Of a stretch of DNA of 64,000 nt, positions 43,624-55,354 are shown piece by piece. Made by a program: the position numbers and the translations under genes. The notes beneath the pieces were generated by a model, which searched no databases, was not told the DNA's origin, and saw only the letters and a list, made by a program, of their open reading frames with translations. Numbering within the stretch: position 1 is the stretch's first letter; each line of letters begins with the position of its first letter. The stretch lies in assembly GCF_004168035.1 (NCBI RefSeq), contig NZ_SDPU01000028.1, positions 237,637 through 301,636 on the forward strand. Reading direction: 5' to 3'. Source of the stretch: Nocardioides iriomotensis. GTDB lineage: Bacteria > Actinomycetota > Actinomycetes > Propionibacteriales > Nocardioidaceae.

Positions 43624-45486
43624 GTGAGCCACTACAAGAGCAACATCCGCGACATCGAGTTCAACCTCTTCGAGGTGCTCGGCCGCGACCAGGTGCTGGG
43701 CACCGGCCCCTTCGAGGAGGTCGACGTCGACACCGCGAAGTCGATCCTCGCCGAGGTCGACCGGCTCGCCCGCCAGGACCTCGCGGCGTCGTACGAGGAC
43801 AGCGACCGCAATCCGCCGGTCTTCGACCCCGAGACCAGCACGGCGCCGATCCCCGAGTCGTTCAAGAAGAGCTACCAGGCGTGGATGGACGCGGAGTACT
43901 GGCGCCTGTCCCTGCCCGAGGAGCTCGGCGGCCAGCCGGCCCCGTCGTCGCTCAACTGGGCGATCGGCGAGCTGGTGCTCGGCTCCAACGCCCCGATCTG
44001 GATGTACGCCTGCGGCCCGAGCTTCGCCTCCATCGTCAACCGCAACGGCAACGAGCGCGACAAGCGCATCGCCCAGCACATGGTCGACCGCCGCTGGGGC
44101 GCGACCATGGTGCTGACCGAGCCCGACGCGGGCTCCGACGTCGGCGCCGGACGCACCAAGGCCGTGCAGCAGGACGACGGCTCGTGGCACATCGAGGGCG
44201 TGAAGCGGTTCATCACCTCCGGTGAGCACGACATGGCCGAGAACATCGTCCACCTCGTCCTCGCCCGTCCCCAGGGCGTCGAGGGCGTCGGCGGCCCCGG
44301 CACCAAGGGCCTGTCGCTCTTCGTCGTGCCGAAGTTCCACTTCGACCACGAGACCGGTGACCTGACCGGCGAGCGCAACGGCGTCTACGTCACCAACGTC
44401 GAGCACAAGATGGGCATCAAGGTGTCCAACACGTGCGAGGTCACCTTCGGCGAGAAGGAGCCCGCCAAGGGCTGGCTGCTCGGCGAGGTGCACAACGGCA
44501 TCGCGCAGATGTTCCAGGTGATCGAGAACGCCCGCATGATGGTCGGCACGAAGGCGATCGCGACCCTCTCGACCGGCTACCTCAACGCGCTCGACTACGC
44601 CAAGGAGCGCCAGCAGGGCCCCGACCTGACCCGCGCGTCCGACAAGACCGCACCGCGCGTCACGATCACCCACCACCCCGACGTCCGCCGCTCGCTGATG
44701 ACGCAGAAGTCGTTCGCCGAGGCCATGCGGGCCCTGGTGCTCTACACCGCGTCGTGGCAGGACCGCGTGCAGGTCGCCGAGCACAAGGGCGAGAAGGACG
44801 AGCTCGCCGAGCGCGTCAACGACCTGCTGCTCCCGATCGTCAAGGGCTACGGCTCCGAGCGCTCGTGGGTGCTGCTCGGCACGGAGTCGCTGCAGACCTT
44901 CGGCGGTTCCGGCTTCCTGCAGGAGTACCCGATCGAGCAGTACGTCCGCGACGCCAAGATCGACACCCTCTACGAGGGCACCACGGCGATCCAGGGCCAG
45001 GACCTGTTCTTCCGCAAGATCGTGAAGGACCAGGCGCAGGCCCTCGGGTACGTCGCCGGGGAGGTCGAGGCCTTCCTCAAGAGCGAGGCCGGCAACGGGC
45101 GGCTCAAGGTGGAGCGCGAGCTCCTCGCCGAGGCGCTGGAGAACGGCCAGGCGATCGTCGGCACGCTGATCAACCAGCTGATGTCGGCCGACCCCAACGC
45201 CGAGGGTGGCGACCTGCGCAACATCTACAAGGTCGGTCTCAACACCTCGCGCCTGCTGATGGTGCTCGGCGACATCGTCTGCTCGTGGCTGCTGCTGCGC
45301 CAGGCCGAGATCGCGCTGGAGAAGCTGGGCGGCGAGGTGTCCGGCAGCGACAAGAGCTTCTACGAGGGCAAGGTCGCGGCGGCGCAGTTCTTCGCGCGCA
45401 ACGTGCTCCCGAAGGTCGCGGCCGAGCGGGCCATCGCCGAGTCCACCGACCTGTCCCTGATGGACCTCGACGAGGCGGCGTTCTGA
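43624..45486 (+). CDS. Acyl-CoA dehydrogenase, FadE5-like
   Basis: A 620-residue flavoprotein, longer than the ~380-residue core family and close to mycobacterial FadE5. It has the N-terminal segment [20 protein letters not shown]/substrate strands [13 protein letters not shown] and [14 protein letters not shown], catalytic-Glu region [15 protein letters not shown], and a C-terminal helical extension. It catalyses the first oxidation of acyl-CoA beta-oxidation, passing electrons to ETF. GTG 43624 follows AAGGTGGAG. Tandem operators overlap its promoter, and a strong terminator follows. Confidence 0.94.
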   Translation: MSHYKSNIRDIEFNLFEVLGRDQVLGTGPFEEVDVDTAKSILAEVDRLARQDLAASYEDSDRNPPVFDPETSTAPIPESFKKSYQAWMDAEYWRLSLPEELGGQPAPSSLNWAIGELVLGSNAPIWMYACGPSFASIVNRNGNERDKRIAQHMVDRRWGATMVLTEPDAGSDVGAGRTKAVQQDDGSWHIEGVKRFITSGEHDMAENIVHLVLARPQGVEGVGGPGTKGLSLFVVPKFHFDHETGDLTGERNGVYVTNVEHKMGIKVSNTCEVTFGEKEPAKGWLLGEVHNGIAQMFQVIENARMMVGTKAIATLSTGYLNALDYAKERQQGPDLTRASDKTAPRVTITHHPDVRRSLMTQKSFAEAMRALVLYTASWQDRVQVAEHKGEKDELAERVNDLLLPIVKGYGSERSWVLLGTESLQTFGGSGFLQEYPIEQYVRDAKIDTLYEGTTAIQGQDLFFRKIVKDQAQALGYVAGEVEAFLKSEAGNGRLKVERELLAEALENGQAIVGTLINQLMSADPNAEGGDLRNIYKVGLNTSRLLMVLGDIVCSWLLLRQAEIALEKLGGEVSGSDKSFYEGKVAAAQFFARNVLPKVAAERAIAESTDLSLMDLDEAAF

Positions 45487-45508
45487 CACCCGCCTGACCG
45501 ACGTACAG

Positions 45509-45542
45509 CGAAGGGCCGCTCCCCCTGAGGAGCGGCCCTTCG
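45509..45542 (+). terminator. Terminator after FadE-type gene
   Basis: CGAAGGGCCGCTCC (45509-45522) pairs perfectly with GGAGCGGCCCTTCG (45529-45542); loop CCCTGA; followed by TGCTTGT. Confidence 0.88.
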
Positions 45543-45561
45543 TGCTTGTGGTGCGAACGGG

Positions 45562-45633
45562 TCAGAGCAGGAAGATCAGCAGCAGGACAACCGCGATGAT
45601 CAGCGCCGCGATGGCGATGTTGCGAGTGCTCAC
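45562..45633 (-). CDS. 23-residue single-pass membrane peptide
   Basis: GTG 45633 to TGA encodes VSTRNIAIAALIIAVVLLLI plus FLL, essentially one transmembrane helix with a short Arg-containing head. A strong GGAGGAGG site stands about 7 bases upstream, rare in this window where many genes are leaderless. The tiny size explains why it is usually missed. It lies between the FadE terminator and a divergent small membrane-protein gene. Function unknown. Confidence 0.6.
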   Translation of the reverse strand: MSTRNIAIAALIIAVVLLLIFLL

Positions 45634-45838
45634 CTGTTCCTCCTCCCCAGGTCCGAGGTCGAAAGACGCCCGGGTCGTCCCGGGCGCGCACCAGTCAGTA
45701 CCCCGTTCCGACGCGGGTCACACCTCGCGGCGCCCACGAACGGATTGGCGTGACGCCGTTCGGGGTATCAACCACGACGGGAGGTCACTCCACCATGCAT
45801 CGAGGCGGCGCCGGCCGCCCCAACAGCAAGGAGACATC

Positions 45839-46057
45839 ATGGGTATCGGACTGGGCATCGTCCTGCTCGTCATCGGCCTGATCCTGGTCATGGGTGTGGT
45901 CCAGATCGACATCGGCTTCATCGACGACACGGGCCTCGGGTGGATCCTCGTCCTCGTCGGCGCGCTGGCTGTCGTGCTCGCGCTGGTGATGAACAAGCAG
46001 CGGTCGGAGACCAAGCACGTCGAGGAGCGTCGCTACGACGGTCCGCCGCCGCGCTGA
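45839..46057 (+). CDS. DUF6458-like small membrane protein
   Basis: A 72-residue protein with two transmembrane helices (GIGLGIVLLVIGLILVMGVV and LGWILVLVGALAVVLALVM) and a charged C-terminal tail ending RRYDGPPPR. The MGIGLGI start and spacing match DUF6458-type actinobacterial proteins, which have no known role. AAGGAG lies 5 bases before ATG 45839. A terminator follows after 17 bases. Confidence 0.8.
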   Translation: MGIGLGIVLLVIGLILVMGVVQIDIGFIDDTGLGWILVLVGALAVVLALVMNKQRSETKHVEERRYDGPPPR

Positions 46058-46074
46058 CCGCGCACCACTGACGA

Positions 46075-46113
46075 CGAAGGGCCGCCCTACTACCGAGGTG
46101 GGGCGGCCCTTCG
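46075..46113 (+). terminator. Terminator between DUF6458-like and BNR-repeat genes
   Basis: CGAAGGGCCGCCC (46075-46087) pairs perfectly with GGGCGGCCCTTCG (46101-46113); loop of 13 bases; followed by GCTTGT. It lies 12 bases from the stop of the convergent minus-strand gene. Confidence 0.85.
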
Positions 46114-46125
46114 GCTTGTCGCCGG

Positions 46126-47208
46126 CTACTGCGTGGCCACCCACGCGGTGCGGCCCTCGGACCCCGAGGCCCAGCAGCCGCCGGGGACGCAGACCACGGA
46201 GTGGTACCCGGTCCGGCTCCACGTCGTCCAGGACCTGCCGCCGTCGGTGCTGACGTCGCTGCCGGTCGGCCCGACCGCCACGAAGGCGCGGCCGCCGCCG
46301 TCGACCCAGTCGGAGCCCGAACGGTAGCCACCGAGGTCGCCGCCGGACTTCCAGGCACTGCCCTTCCGCTTGTACGACGCCGCCTCGGTGCCGTTGTCCG
46401 GCTGCTCGAAGTCGCCGCCGACCGCGACGCCGACGCGCTTGTTCTTGAAGGACAGCGAGAACACGCCGCCGGCGTTGGTCGCCGGGATCGTCTGCGACGT
46501 GACGCTCCAGGTGTCGCCCTTGTTCCTCGAGTGGTAGACGCGCGCCGCCGCACCGCCGGACGCCATGTAGGCCTGACGCCCGGTGATCGTCAGGCAGGTA
46601 CCGCTGGCGGCGAAGTTGAACTCACCCTCGAACGCCGCCGGCATCTTGCTGTCCTTCAGCACGCTCCAGCTGCGTCCGCTGTCGGTGGTCCTGATGATCC
46701 GGAACTTCCCGTCGACCGGGTCGCTGACACCGAGTCCGGTGCGGCCGCCGGGGTAGAAGTCGATGCAGTTGTAGAAGGCGTCCTTGCTCTTGTTCTGGAA
46801 GGTCTTGGTCCAGGTCTTGCCGCCGTCGGTCGTGCGGTAGACGCGTGAGGCCTTGCCCTCGCCGATCGCGAGCACGCTCGCCACGCGGGCGCTGCTCGCC
46901 TCGACGTCGCGGAACGCCAGGTCGGCCCCGACGTCGGGCCGGACGTCCTGCCACGTCTTGCCGCCGTCGGTGGTGCGGTAGACCGCGCCCGGTCCGCCGT
47001 CGTCCGTGATGTTCTCGCCCGCGATCCAGGCTGTCGTCGCGCTGACGGCGTCGAGCCCGCGGAAGCTCTGGTCCTTGTCGACCCTGGTCTTCTGCCACTT
47101 CCAGGTCGTCGGGTCGGAGGTGTCGGCCTGCGACGCGGTCGCCGCAACCGAGCTGAGGGAGAGGGGGATGGCAAGGCTGAGCGCCAGGGCCCCGAGAAGT
47201 GTGCGCAT
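46126..47208 (-). CDS. Secreted BNR/YCF48-like beta-propeller protein
   Basis: A 360-residue exported protein. The signal peptide MRTLLGALALSLAIPLSLSS probably cleaves after ATASQA. The rest is beta-propeller with repeated Asp-box-type blocks: VYRTTDGGKTWQDV, VYRTTDGGKTWTKT, IIRTTDSGRSWSVL, VYHSRNKGDTWSVT, VSTDGGRSWTTW. Such proteins can bind glycans or assist photosystem-like or redox assembly; the closest label is oxidoreductase-like by similarity only. ATG 47208 gives an intact signal; a GTG three codons upstream is possible. Cys pairs occur near the end (VVCVPGGCWA). Confidence 0.82.
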   Translation of the reverse strand: MRTLLGALALSLAIPLSLSSVAATASQADTSDPTTWKWQKTRVDKDQSFRGLDAVSATTAWIAGENITDDGGPGAVYRTTDGGKTWQDVRPDVGADLAFRDVEASSARVASVLAIGEGKASRVYRTTDGGKTWTKTFQNKSKDAFYNCIDFYPGGRTGLGVSDPVDGKFRIIRTTDSGRSWSVLKDSKMPAAFEGEFNFAASGTCLTITGRQAYMASGGAAARVYHSRNKGDTWSVTSQTIPATNAGGVFSLSFKNKRVGVAVGGDFEQPDNGTEAASYKRKGSAWKSGGDLGGYRSGSDWVDGGGRAFVAVGPTGSDVSTDGGRSWTTWSRTGYHSVVCVPGGCWASGSEGRTAWVATQ

Positions 47209-47253
47209 GGTCGGCACCCTTCCGGTGCCCGGGGCTCCTGTCCAGAGGGCGCG

Positions 47254-48009
47254 TCAGGCTTCCTCGGGATCCGGTCCCCACACGGATCGGCCTCCGTCGA
47301 CCGGAACGACGGCTCCGTTGACGAACGACGCCGCGTCGGACAGCAGGAACGCGACGACCTCGGCGACCTCCGCGCTCTCGCCGACGCGGCCGAGCGGGTG
47401 GATTCGCGCGATCTGCTCCTCGACGTCGCGGCGACCGGGCGGGGCGAGCCCGGCCAGGTGGTCGTCGTAGCGTGCGGTGCGGATCGACCCGAGCGCGACC
47501 GCGTTGACCCGGATGCCGGCAGGGCCGTGGTCGACCGCCAGCGCGCGGGTGAGTCCCTCGATCGCCGCCTTCGCCGTGGCGTAGGCGAGGGCGCCGCGGA
47601 CGGGCCGCGTCGCCTGGTGCGAGGACACGTTGACGATCGCGCCGGGGCGGCCCGACTCCCGCCACCGCCGTACGGCGACCCGCGACCCGGCGACGGCGGG
47701 CGCGAGGTTGGTGGCGACGAGCCCGACCACGTCGCCGCTCGGGACGGCCGTCAGGTCCGCGTCGCGGAACACCGCGGCGTTGTTGACCCAACCGGCGAGC
47801 GGTCCGAGCCGTTCGGCGGCGTCGGCAGCCCGGGCGACCACGTCGTCGTCGGACGCGTCGCCGCTGACCACGGTGAGCCGTTCGTGCTCGGGCAGGTCCG
47901 GCGGCTCGAGCTCGAGCACGACGACGCCGTGGCCGTCCGCGAGCAGTCGGTCGACGATCGCGCGGCCGACGCCGCGACCGCCTCCGGTGACGACGTACGA
48001 CCTCCGCAT
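47254..48009 (-). CDS. Short-chain dehydrogenase/reductase (SDR)
   Basis: A 251-residue classical SDR. NAD(P) motif VVTGGGRGVGRA, WVNNAAV, catalytic Ser in NVSSHQ, and YATAK with Tyr and Lys. The end VDGGRSVWGP is normal for the family. It could reduce a keto or oxidise a hydroxy substrate. Its ATG shares a base with the stop of the NHL/thioredoxin gene (TGATG), so the two form one operon. Confidence 0.92.
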   Translation of the reverse strand: MRRSYVVTGGGRGVGRAIVDRLLADGHGVVVLELEPPDLPEHERLTVVSGDASDDDVVARAADAAERLGPLAGWVNNAAVFRDADLTAVPSGDVVGLVATNLAPAVAGSRVAVRRWRESGRPGAIVNVSSHQATRPVRGALAYATAKAAIEGLTRALAVDHGPAGIRVNAVALGSIRTARYDDHLAGLAPPGRRDVEEQIARIHPLGRVGESAEVAEVVAFLLSDAASFVNGAVVPVDGGRSVWGPDPEEA

Positions 48010-49769
48010 CAGGACCGGCCCGACAACGGCAGCTCGAGCCGGCTGACGCCGCCCTCGACGACCCGGACCGGGACACCCCAGTCCTGCTGGTGCATGTGGC
48101 AGGCCGCCCCCTCGCCGCCGCCTTCGTCGCAGGAGGCGGCGCGCGCTGCGACGTGCAGGACGCCGTCGCCGACGGTCGCGTCGAGCAGGACGGTGCGGAC
48201 CAGGTCGGTGCCGCGTCCGTCGCCCTCGCGGACCAGGGCCGGCGGGGTCGCCTCGACGAGCAGCTGCGACGGCGGGCCGAACCGGTCGTCGACCTTCTGC
48301 CCCGGGGGCGGCTCGAACGACACTACGATCTCGAGCGTCCCCGGCGCGACGTCGGTGACCGGTCGCTGCGTCGTGTGCGCCGAGCCGGACGCCCGGGCCG
48401 ACGCGCCGAGCGGCACCCGGGTCAGCCGGTGCGCGGCCGACTCGACGACGACGAGCTGGTCGCCGTCGACGACCAGGCCGCTCGGCTCGGCCAGCCCCGT
48501 GGCGACCGTGCCGAGGGTCCGGGCCACGGGGTCGTAGCGGCGGACCGCTCCGTTGTAGGTGTCCGCGACCGCGACGGAGCCGTCCGGCAGCAGCGCGGCG
48601 CCCAGCGGGTGTTGGAGCAGCGCCTCGTCGGCGGGGCCGTCGGTGAAGCCGAAGTCGAAGAGGCCGCGCCCGACCGCCGTGTGCAGCGCCCCGTCCTCGA
48701 CGTACCGCAGCGAGGATGTCTCGGAGTCGACCACCCAGAGCCGGTCGCCACCGGGGACGAGGCCGGAGGTCTGCGCGAGCCAGGCGTCGGCGAGCGGGCC
48801 GTCGAGCAGGCCCTCGTTGGTGGTGCCGGCCGCGACCCGCACCTCCCCGGTGCGCGGGTCGAGCGTCCAGAGCTGGTGGATGCCGGCCATCGCGACCCAG
48901 ACGAGCCCGTCGTGCCAGGCGACGTCCCAGGGGCTGCTCAGCCGGACGGTGCCGTCGCCCTGCATCCACTGGTGGCCGTCACCGGCCAGCGTGCGCAGCT
49001 CGCCGGTGGCGAGGGTCAGGCCGCGCAGCCGGTGGCCCACGGTCTCGGCCACCACGACCTCGTAGCCGACCGCAGCCGCGACGTCGTCGGGCAGCAGGCA
49101 CAGGCCGTTGGGCTGGTCGAGTCCCTCGGCCACGCGTCGCACGAGCGCGCCGTCGGCGTCGACCTCTGCGATCGCGCCGTGCCCGGCGTCGGCGACGAGG
49201 AAGTGGCCGTCAGGCAGTCGCACGGCCTTGGCGGGGAAGCGCAGGTCGCCCTCGGGCACCGACGGGGCGACGTACGGCGAGTCGCCCGGTTGGAGCGTGC
49301 CCTTCGCCCGGTGCTCCTCGCGGAGGTCGGCGAGCAGGGCGTCGACGGCGTGGGCGTGGCCCTCGCCGGCGTACTGCGCGACGACGTACCCCTCCGGGTC
49401 GACGAGCACGAGCGTGGGCCAGGCCCGGGCGGTGTAGGCCTGCCAGGTGACCAGCTCGGGGTCGTCGAGCACCGGGTGGCGCACGTCGTAGCGCTGGACC
49501 GCGGCGGCCAGCGCGGCGGCGTCGGCCTCGTGCTCGAACTTGGGCGAGTGCACGCCGATCACGACGAGCTCGCCGTCGTACTTCTCCTCCACCTCGCGCA
49601 GCTCGTCGAGCACGTGCAGGCAGTTGATGCAGCAGAAGGTCCAGAAGTCGAGCAGCACGAACCGGCCGCGCAGCTCGCCCAGCGAAAGCGGTCCCTCGGT
49701 GTTCAGCCAGCCGCGGCCGCGCAGCTCGGGCGCACGCACGCGCGGGACACGGGTCGGTCGTTCGCTCAC
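48009..49769 (-). CDS. NHL-repeat thioredoxin-like protein (NHLRC2 type)
   Basis: A 586-residue protein. The N-terminal thioredoxin-like domain has LLDFWTFCCINCLHVLDEL, where CINC is the CxxC redox site. Then come about six NHL repeats (ADAGHGAIAEVD, LDQPNGLCLLPDDV, VADTYNGAVRRYD) forming a propeller. A C-terminal beta-sandwich follows. NHLRC2-type proteins are conserved but poorly understood. GTG 49769 is preferred; a TTG 12 bases upstream is in frame. No signal peptide. It is divergent from the CGNR gene. Confidence 0.88.
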   Translation of the reverse strand: MSERPTRVPRVRAPELRGRGWLNTEGPLSLGELRGRFVLLDFWTFCCINCLHVLDELREVEEKYDGELVVIGVHSPKFEHEADAAALAAAVQRYDVRHPVLDDPELVTWQAYTARAWPTLVLVDPEGYVVAQYAGEGHAHAVDALLADLREEHRAKGTLQPGDSPYVAPSVPEGDLRFPAKAVRLPDGHFLVADAGHGAIAEVDADGALVRRVAEGLDQPNGLCLLPDDVAAAVGYEVVVAETVGHRLRGLTLATGELRTLAGDGHQWMQGDGTVRLSSPWDVAWHDGLVWVAMAGIHQLWTLDPRTGEVRVAAGTTNEGLLDGPLADAWLAQTSGLVPGGDRLWVVDSETSSLRYVEDGALHTAVGRGLFDFGFTDGPADEALLQHPLGAALLPDGSVAVADTYNGAVRRYDPVARTLGTVATGLAEPSGLVVDGDQLVVVESAAHRLTRVPLGASARASGSAHTTQRPVTDVAPGTLEIVVSFEPPPGQKVDDRFGPPSQLLVEATPPALVREGDGRGTDLVRTVLLDATVGDGVLHVAARAASCDEGGGEGAACHMHQQDWGVPVRVVEGGVSRLELPLSGRS

Positions 49770-49833
49770 GTCATCAGTCAACCCGAGACGACGCCGGAAC
49801 CTTCCACCCGGGCAAGGGCACTGTTCCTGTCGG

Positions 49834-49856
49834 TGTAACCATCTATGCTGGTTACA
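49834..49856. promoter_or_regulatory. Palindromic operator over leaderless CGNR promoter
   Basis: TGTAACCA (49834-49841) and TGGTTACA (49849-49856) are exact inverted copies with a 7-base centre. The -10 box TATGCT (49844-49849) lies in the centre and the right arm ends on the A of ATG. A bound protein would block transcription fully; the CGNR protein itself is a candidate. Confidence 0.65.
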
Positions 49857-50464
49857 TGATCGCCCAGCCCGCCACCGGACAGTGGTTCGTGTCCTCCGAG
49901 GGCACGCGCTGGTGGTTCGACTCGGGCGCGATCTCCCTCGACTTCGCCTACACCGGCTCGATGAGCGACAACCCAGCCTGGGAGCGGTGGCAGGCGCCGG
50001 GCGACGCGGCGGCCTGGTTCGAGGAGCGGTACGGCGTCCGGGTGCGTGTGACCGCGGCGGACTTGGTCCGGGTCAAGGAGCTGCGCGACGCGGTGGCGCG
50101 GCTGGCGTTCGACCGGCTGCGCCGGCGTCCCCTCGACGCGCGGGCGGTCGCGGTCGTCGACCGGTGGGCGCGCGAGCCCGACGTGCCGCCGCAGCTCGGC
50201 CGCGAGCCGCGGGCGACCCTCGACCGGCTGCTCGCCACGCTCGCGCGGGACGCGGTCGGCTGGCTGCGCGACCACGGCGACCGGGTCCGCGAGTGCGCGG
50301 CGGGCGACTGCGCCGTGGTCTACCTCGACACGTCGCGCTCCGGGAACCGCACCTGGTGCTCGATGCAGCGCTGCGGCAACCGGCACAAGGTCCGCCGGCA
50401 GCGCGCCCGCACACGGGCCGCCGCGCCCGCACGGCACGAGAACGAGAAGGGAACAGACCGATGA
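49856..50464 (+). CDS. CGNR zinc-finger / ABATE-domain regulator
   Basis: A 202-residue protein of the ABATE + CGNR type. The N-terminal ~130 residues are the all-helical ABATE region; the C-terminal zinc finger has RECAAGDCAVVYLDTS and WCSMQRCGNRHKVRRQRAR, the family signature. These are putative stress-linked transcription regulators. It is leaderless and lies under a palindrome that overlaps its start codon, suggesting autoregulation. The stop overlaps the next start (ATGA). Confidence 0.9.
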   Translation: MIAQPATGQWFVSSEGTRWWFDSGAISLDFAYTGSMSDNPAWERWQAPGDAAAWFEERYGVRVRVTAADLVRVKELRDAVARLAFDRLRRRPLDARAVAVVDRWAREPDVPPQLGREPRATLDRLLATLARDAVGWLRDHGDRVRECAAGDCAVVYLDTSRSGNRTWCSMQRCGNRHKVRRQRARTRAAAPARHENEKGTDR

Positions 50465-50700
50465 CCCTGCGACGCGACCTCCAGGACATGCCCGAGGACG
50501 TCGAGCGGCTGCTGGAGGAGTCCGGGCTCATGGACGCCTACCTCGCCCGCCCGGCGTACCAGCAGAACGACTACCTCGGCTGGTTCACCCGCGCCAAGCA
50601 GCCGTCGACCCGACGGAAGCGGATCGACCAGATGCTGGCCGAGCTGCGCCAAGGTGGCGTCTACATGGGGATGGACCACCCTCCGTCGCGCCGACCATGA
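50461..50700 (+). CDS. YdeI/OmpD-associated-like small protein
   Basis: A 79-residue protein. The segment AYLARPAYQQNDYLGWFTRAKQPSTRRKRIDQMLAEL is typical of YdeI/OmpD-associated domains, where it forms the C-terminal helical part, often preceded by a larger domain missing here. ATGA overlap couples it to the CGNR gene. It ends 7 bases before pgm. Role unknown; some relatives are linked to cationic-peptide resistance. Confidence 0.75.
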   Translation: MTLRRDLQDMPEDVERLLEESGLMDAYLARPAYQQNDYLGWFTRAKQPSTRRKRIDQMLAELRQGGVYMGMDHPPSRRP

Positions 50701-50707
50701 TGGGCGC

Positions 50708-52354
<1,647 letters not shown>

Positions 52355-52361
52355 GGCGCGA

Positions 52362-53051
52362 CTAGCTGGAGCCGCCGACCACCGCGGCCGAGGTCGCGGC
52401 GGTGACCGCCGCCATCGTCGCCGCGGCCATCGCGTCCACGGCCTTGCGCACCGCGGCGGAGCCCCAGTCGCCCTCGGCGATCTGCTTGGCCCGGCGCTCG
52501 AGCTCGCGGCGGGCGAGCCCGTGCTGCTTCGGCGGGACCACCTTGTGCACCGAGCGGAGCGCGAGCAGCAGCGACACCAGCGCGGCGGTGCGGTCCTGGG
52601 GCGGCAGGCCGGTGAGCAGCGCCTGCTCCAGCGCCTGGCGCACCTGCCGCTCGTGGGCGGCGTCGGCCGCCGGCCACCTGCTCGTGGGGAAGATCCCGAG
52701 CACCTTGCCGCGCTCGGCGCGCAGCACGCCCTGCTCGACGAGCCGGTCGTAGAGGGCCTCGCGGAGCTTCTTGCCGAGCGGGCCGACCACGGCCTGCGGC
52801 TTCTTGCCCTCGTAGGCGACGCAGATCCCCAGTGCGTCGTCGAGGACCGGGTCGCCCAGCCGCTCGCTGCTGCGGACCACGAGCCGGCCCTTGCGGCCCT
52901 CGCCCTCGCCGGTGACGTCGACGCGGCCGGCCAGGGTGAGCTCGATCAGGCGGGCGCCGCCCAGCGCGACGTCCGCCTCGGCCGCGGTCACGAGCAGGCG
53001 GCCGCTGTCGTCGTCGGTCAGCAGGAGCAGCAGGTCCTCCGCCAGCAGCAT
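52362..53051 (-). CDS. GPP34 (GOLPH3-like) family phosphoprotein
   Basis: A 229-residue all-helical protein matching GPP34: starts MLLAEDLLLLLTDDDSGRLL, has GARLIELTLAGRVDV, and AALVSLLLALRSVHKVV. The C-terminus is Ala-rich. Bacterial members are common in actinobacteria but their lipid-binding role is known only for the eukaryotic relatives. It has a leaderless TAGGCT promoter and converges on pgm. Confidence 0.92.
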   Translation of the reverse strand: MLLAEDLLLLLTDDDSGRLLVTAAEADVALGGARLIELTLAGRVDVTGEGEGRKGRLVVRSSERLGDPVLDDALGICVAYEGKKPQAVVGPLGKKLREALYDRLVEQGVLRAERGKVLGIFPTSRWPAADAAHERQVRQALEQALLTGLPPQDRTAALVSLLLALRSVHKVVPPKQHGLARRELERRAKQIAEGDWGSAAVRKAVDAMAAATMAAVTAATSAAVVGGSS

Positions 53052-53057
53052 GCCCCG

Positions 53058-53063
53058 AGCCTA
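53058..53063 (-). promoter_or_regulatory. Leaderless -10 box of GPP34 gene
   Basis: TAGGCT on the minus strand, 6 bases before ATG 53051. Confidence 0.5.
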
Positions 53064-53174
53064 CGACCGCCCGTCGCGCCACGACCGCCGTATGGCGTCC
53101 CGTCCGGACGGAGGGTGGCGCGAACGGGCCGGATTCGGTGGAATCGACGGGAGACCCACGACCGGGAGGTGCCC

Positions 53175-54704
<1,530 letters not shown>

Positions 54705-54750
54705 GCTCCCGATCTCGCGGACCGGGGGAGGTGGCTGCTTCGATGGTCGC

Positions 54751-55350
54751 GTGACCGGCGAGGTGTTCGAGGACGAGGCGTTCAGCGACGAGGACTGGTA
54801 CGGCCAGGACCTGACCGGCCGCACCTACCGTCGCTGCACGTTCCGCGACGTCGACCTGACCGAGGCGACGAGCAAGGGCGCGACGTTCGAGTCGTGCGAG
54901 TTCGCGGGCTGCAAGCTCAACGCCTCCACGCACATCGGTACGGCGTTCGTCGCCTGCGACTTCCGGCGCACGTCCTTCTTCGGCGCGACGCTCGACGGCT
55001 GCAAGCTGGACGGCACGGTGTTCGTCGAGTGCACGCTGCGGCCGATGACGGTCACCGGCGGGCGGTGGCACGGCGTGACCATCCGCGGCGCGAAGCTCAC
55101 CGGGTTGACGCTCGACGGCGTGGCCCTGGCCGAGGCCGACTTCGTCGACTCCGACCTGACCGGCTCGTCGCTCAACGGGTGCGACCTGTCGCGGGCGACC
55201 TTCCGGGGCACCGACCTGACCGGCGCGGACCTGCGCGGGGCGCGGCTGGACGGCACCGACCTCCACCTCGCACGGCTGTCGGGCACCCGGCTCGACCTGG
55301 CCGGCGCCGTGCACCTCGCGGAGGTGCACGGCGCCGTGGTCGAGGCGTGA
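54751..55350 (+). CDS. Pentapeptide-repeat protein
   Basis: A 199-residue protein with about 20 pentapeptide repeats of A(D/N)LxX type (CTFRDVDLTEATSKGATF, CDLSRATFRGTDLTGADL), which should fold into a right-handed quadrilateral beta-helix. Some relatives mimic DNA and protect gyrase; many have no known role. The start is GTG 54751. No signal peptide or membrane segment. It is convergent with the glycerophosphodiesterase, with only 4 bases between stops. Confidence 0.88.
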   Translation: MTGEVFEDEAFSDEDWYGQDLTGRTYRRCTFRDVDLTEATSKGATFESCEFAGCKLNASTHIGTAFVACDFRRTSFFGATLDGCKLDGTVFVECTLRPMTVTGGRWHGVTIRGAKLTGLTLDGVALAEADFVDSDLTGSSLNGCDLSRATFRGTDLTGADLRGARLDGTDLHLARLSGTRLDLAGAVHLAEVHGAVVEA

Positions 55351-55354
55351 CGGG

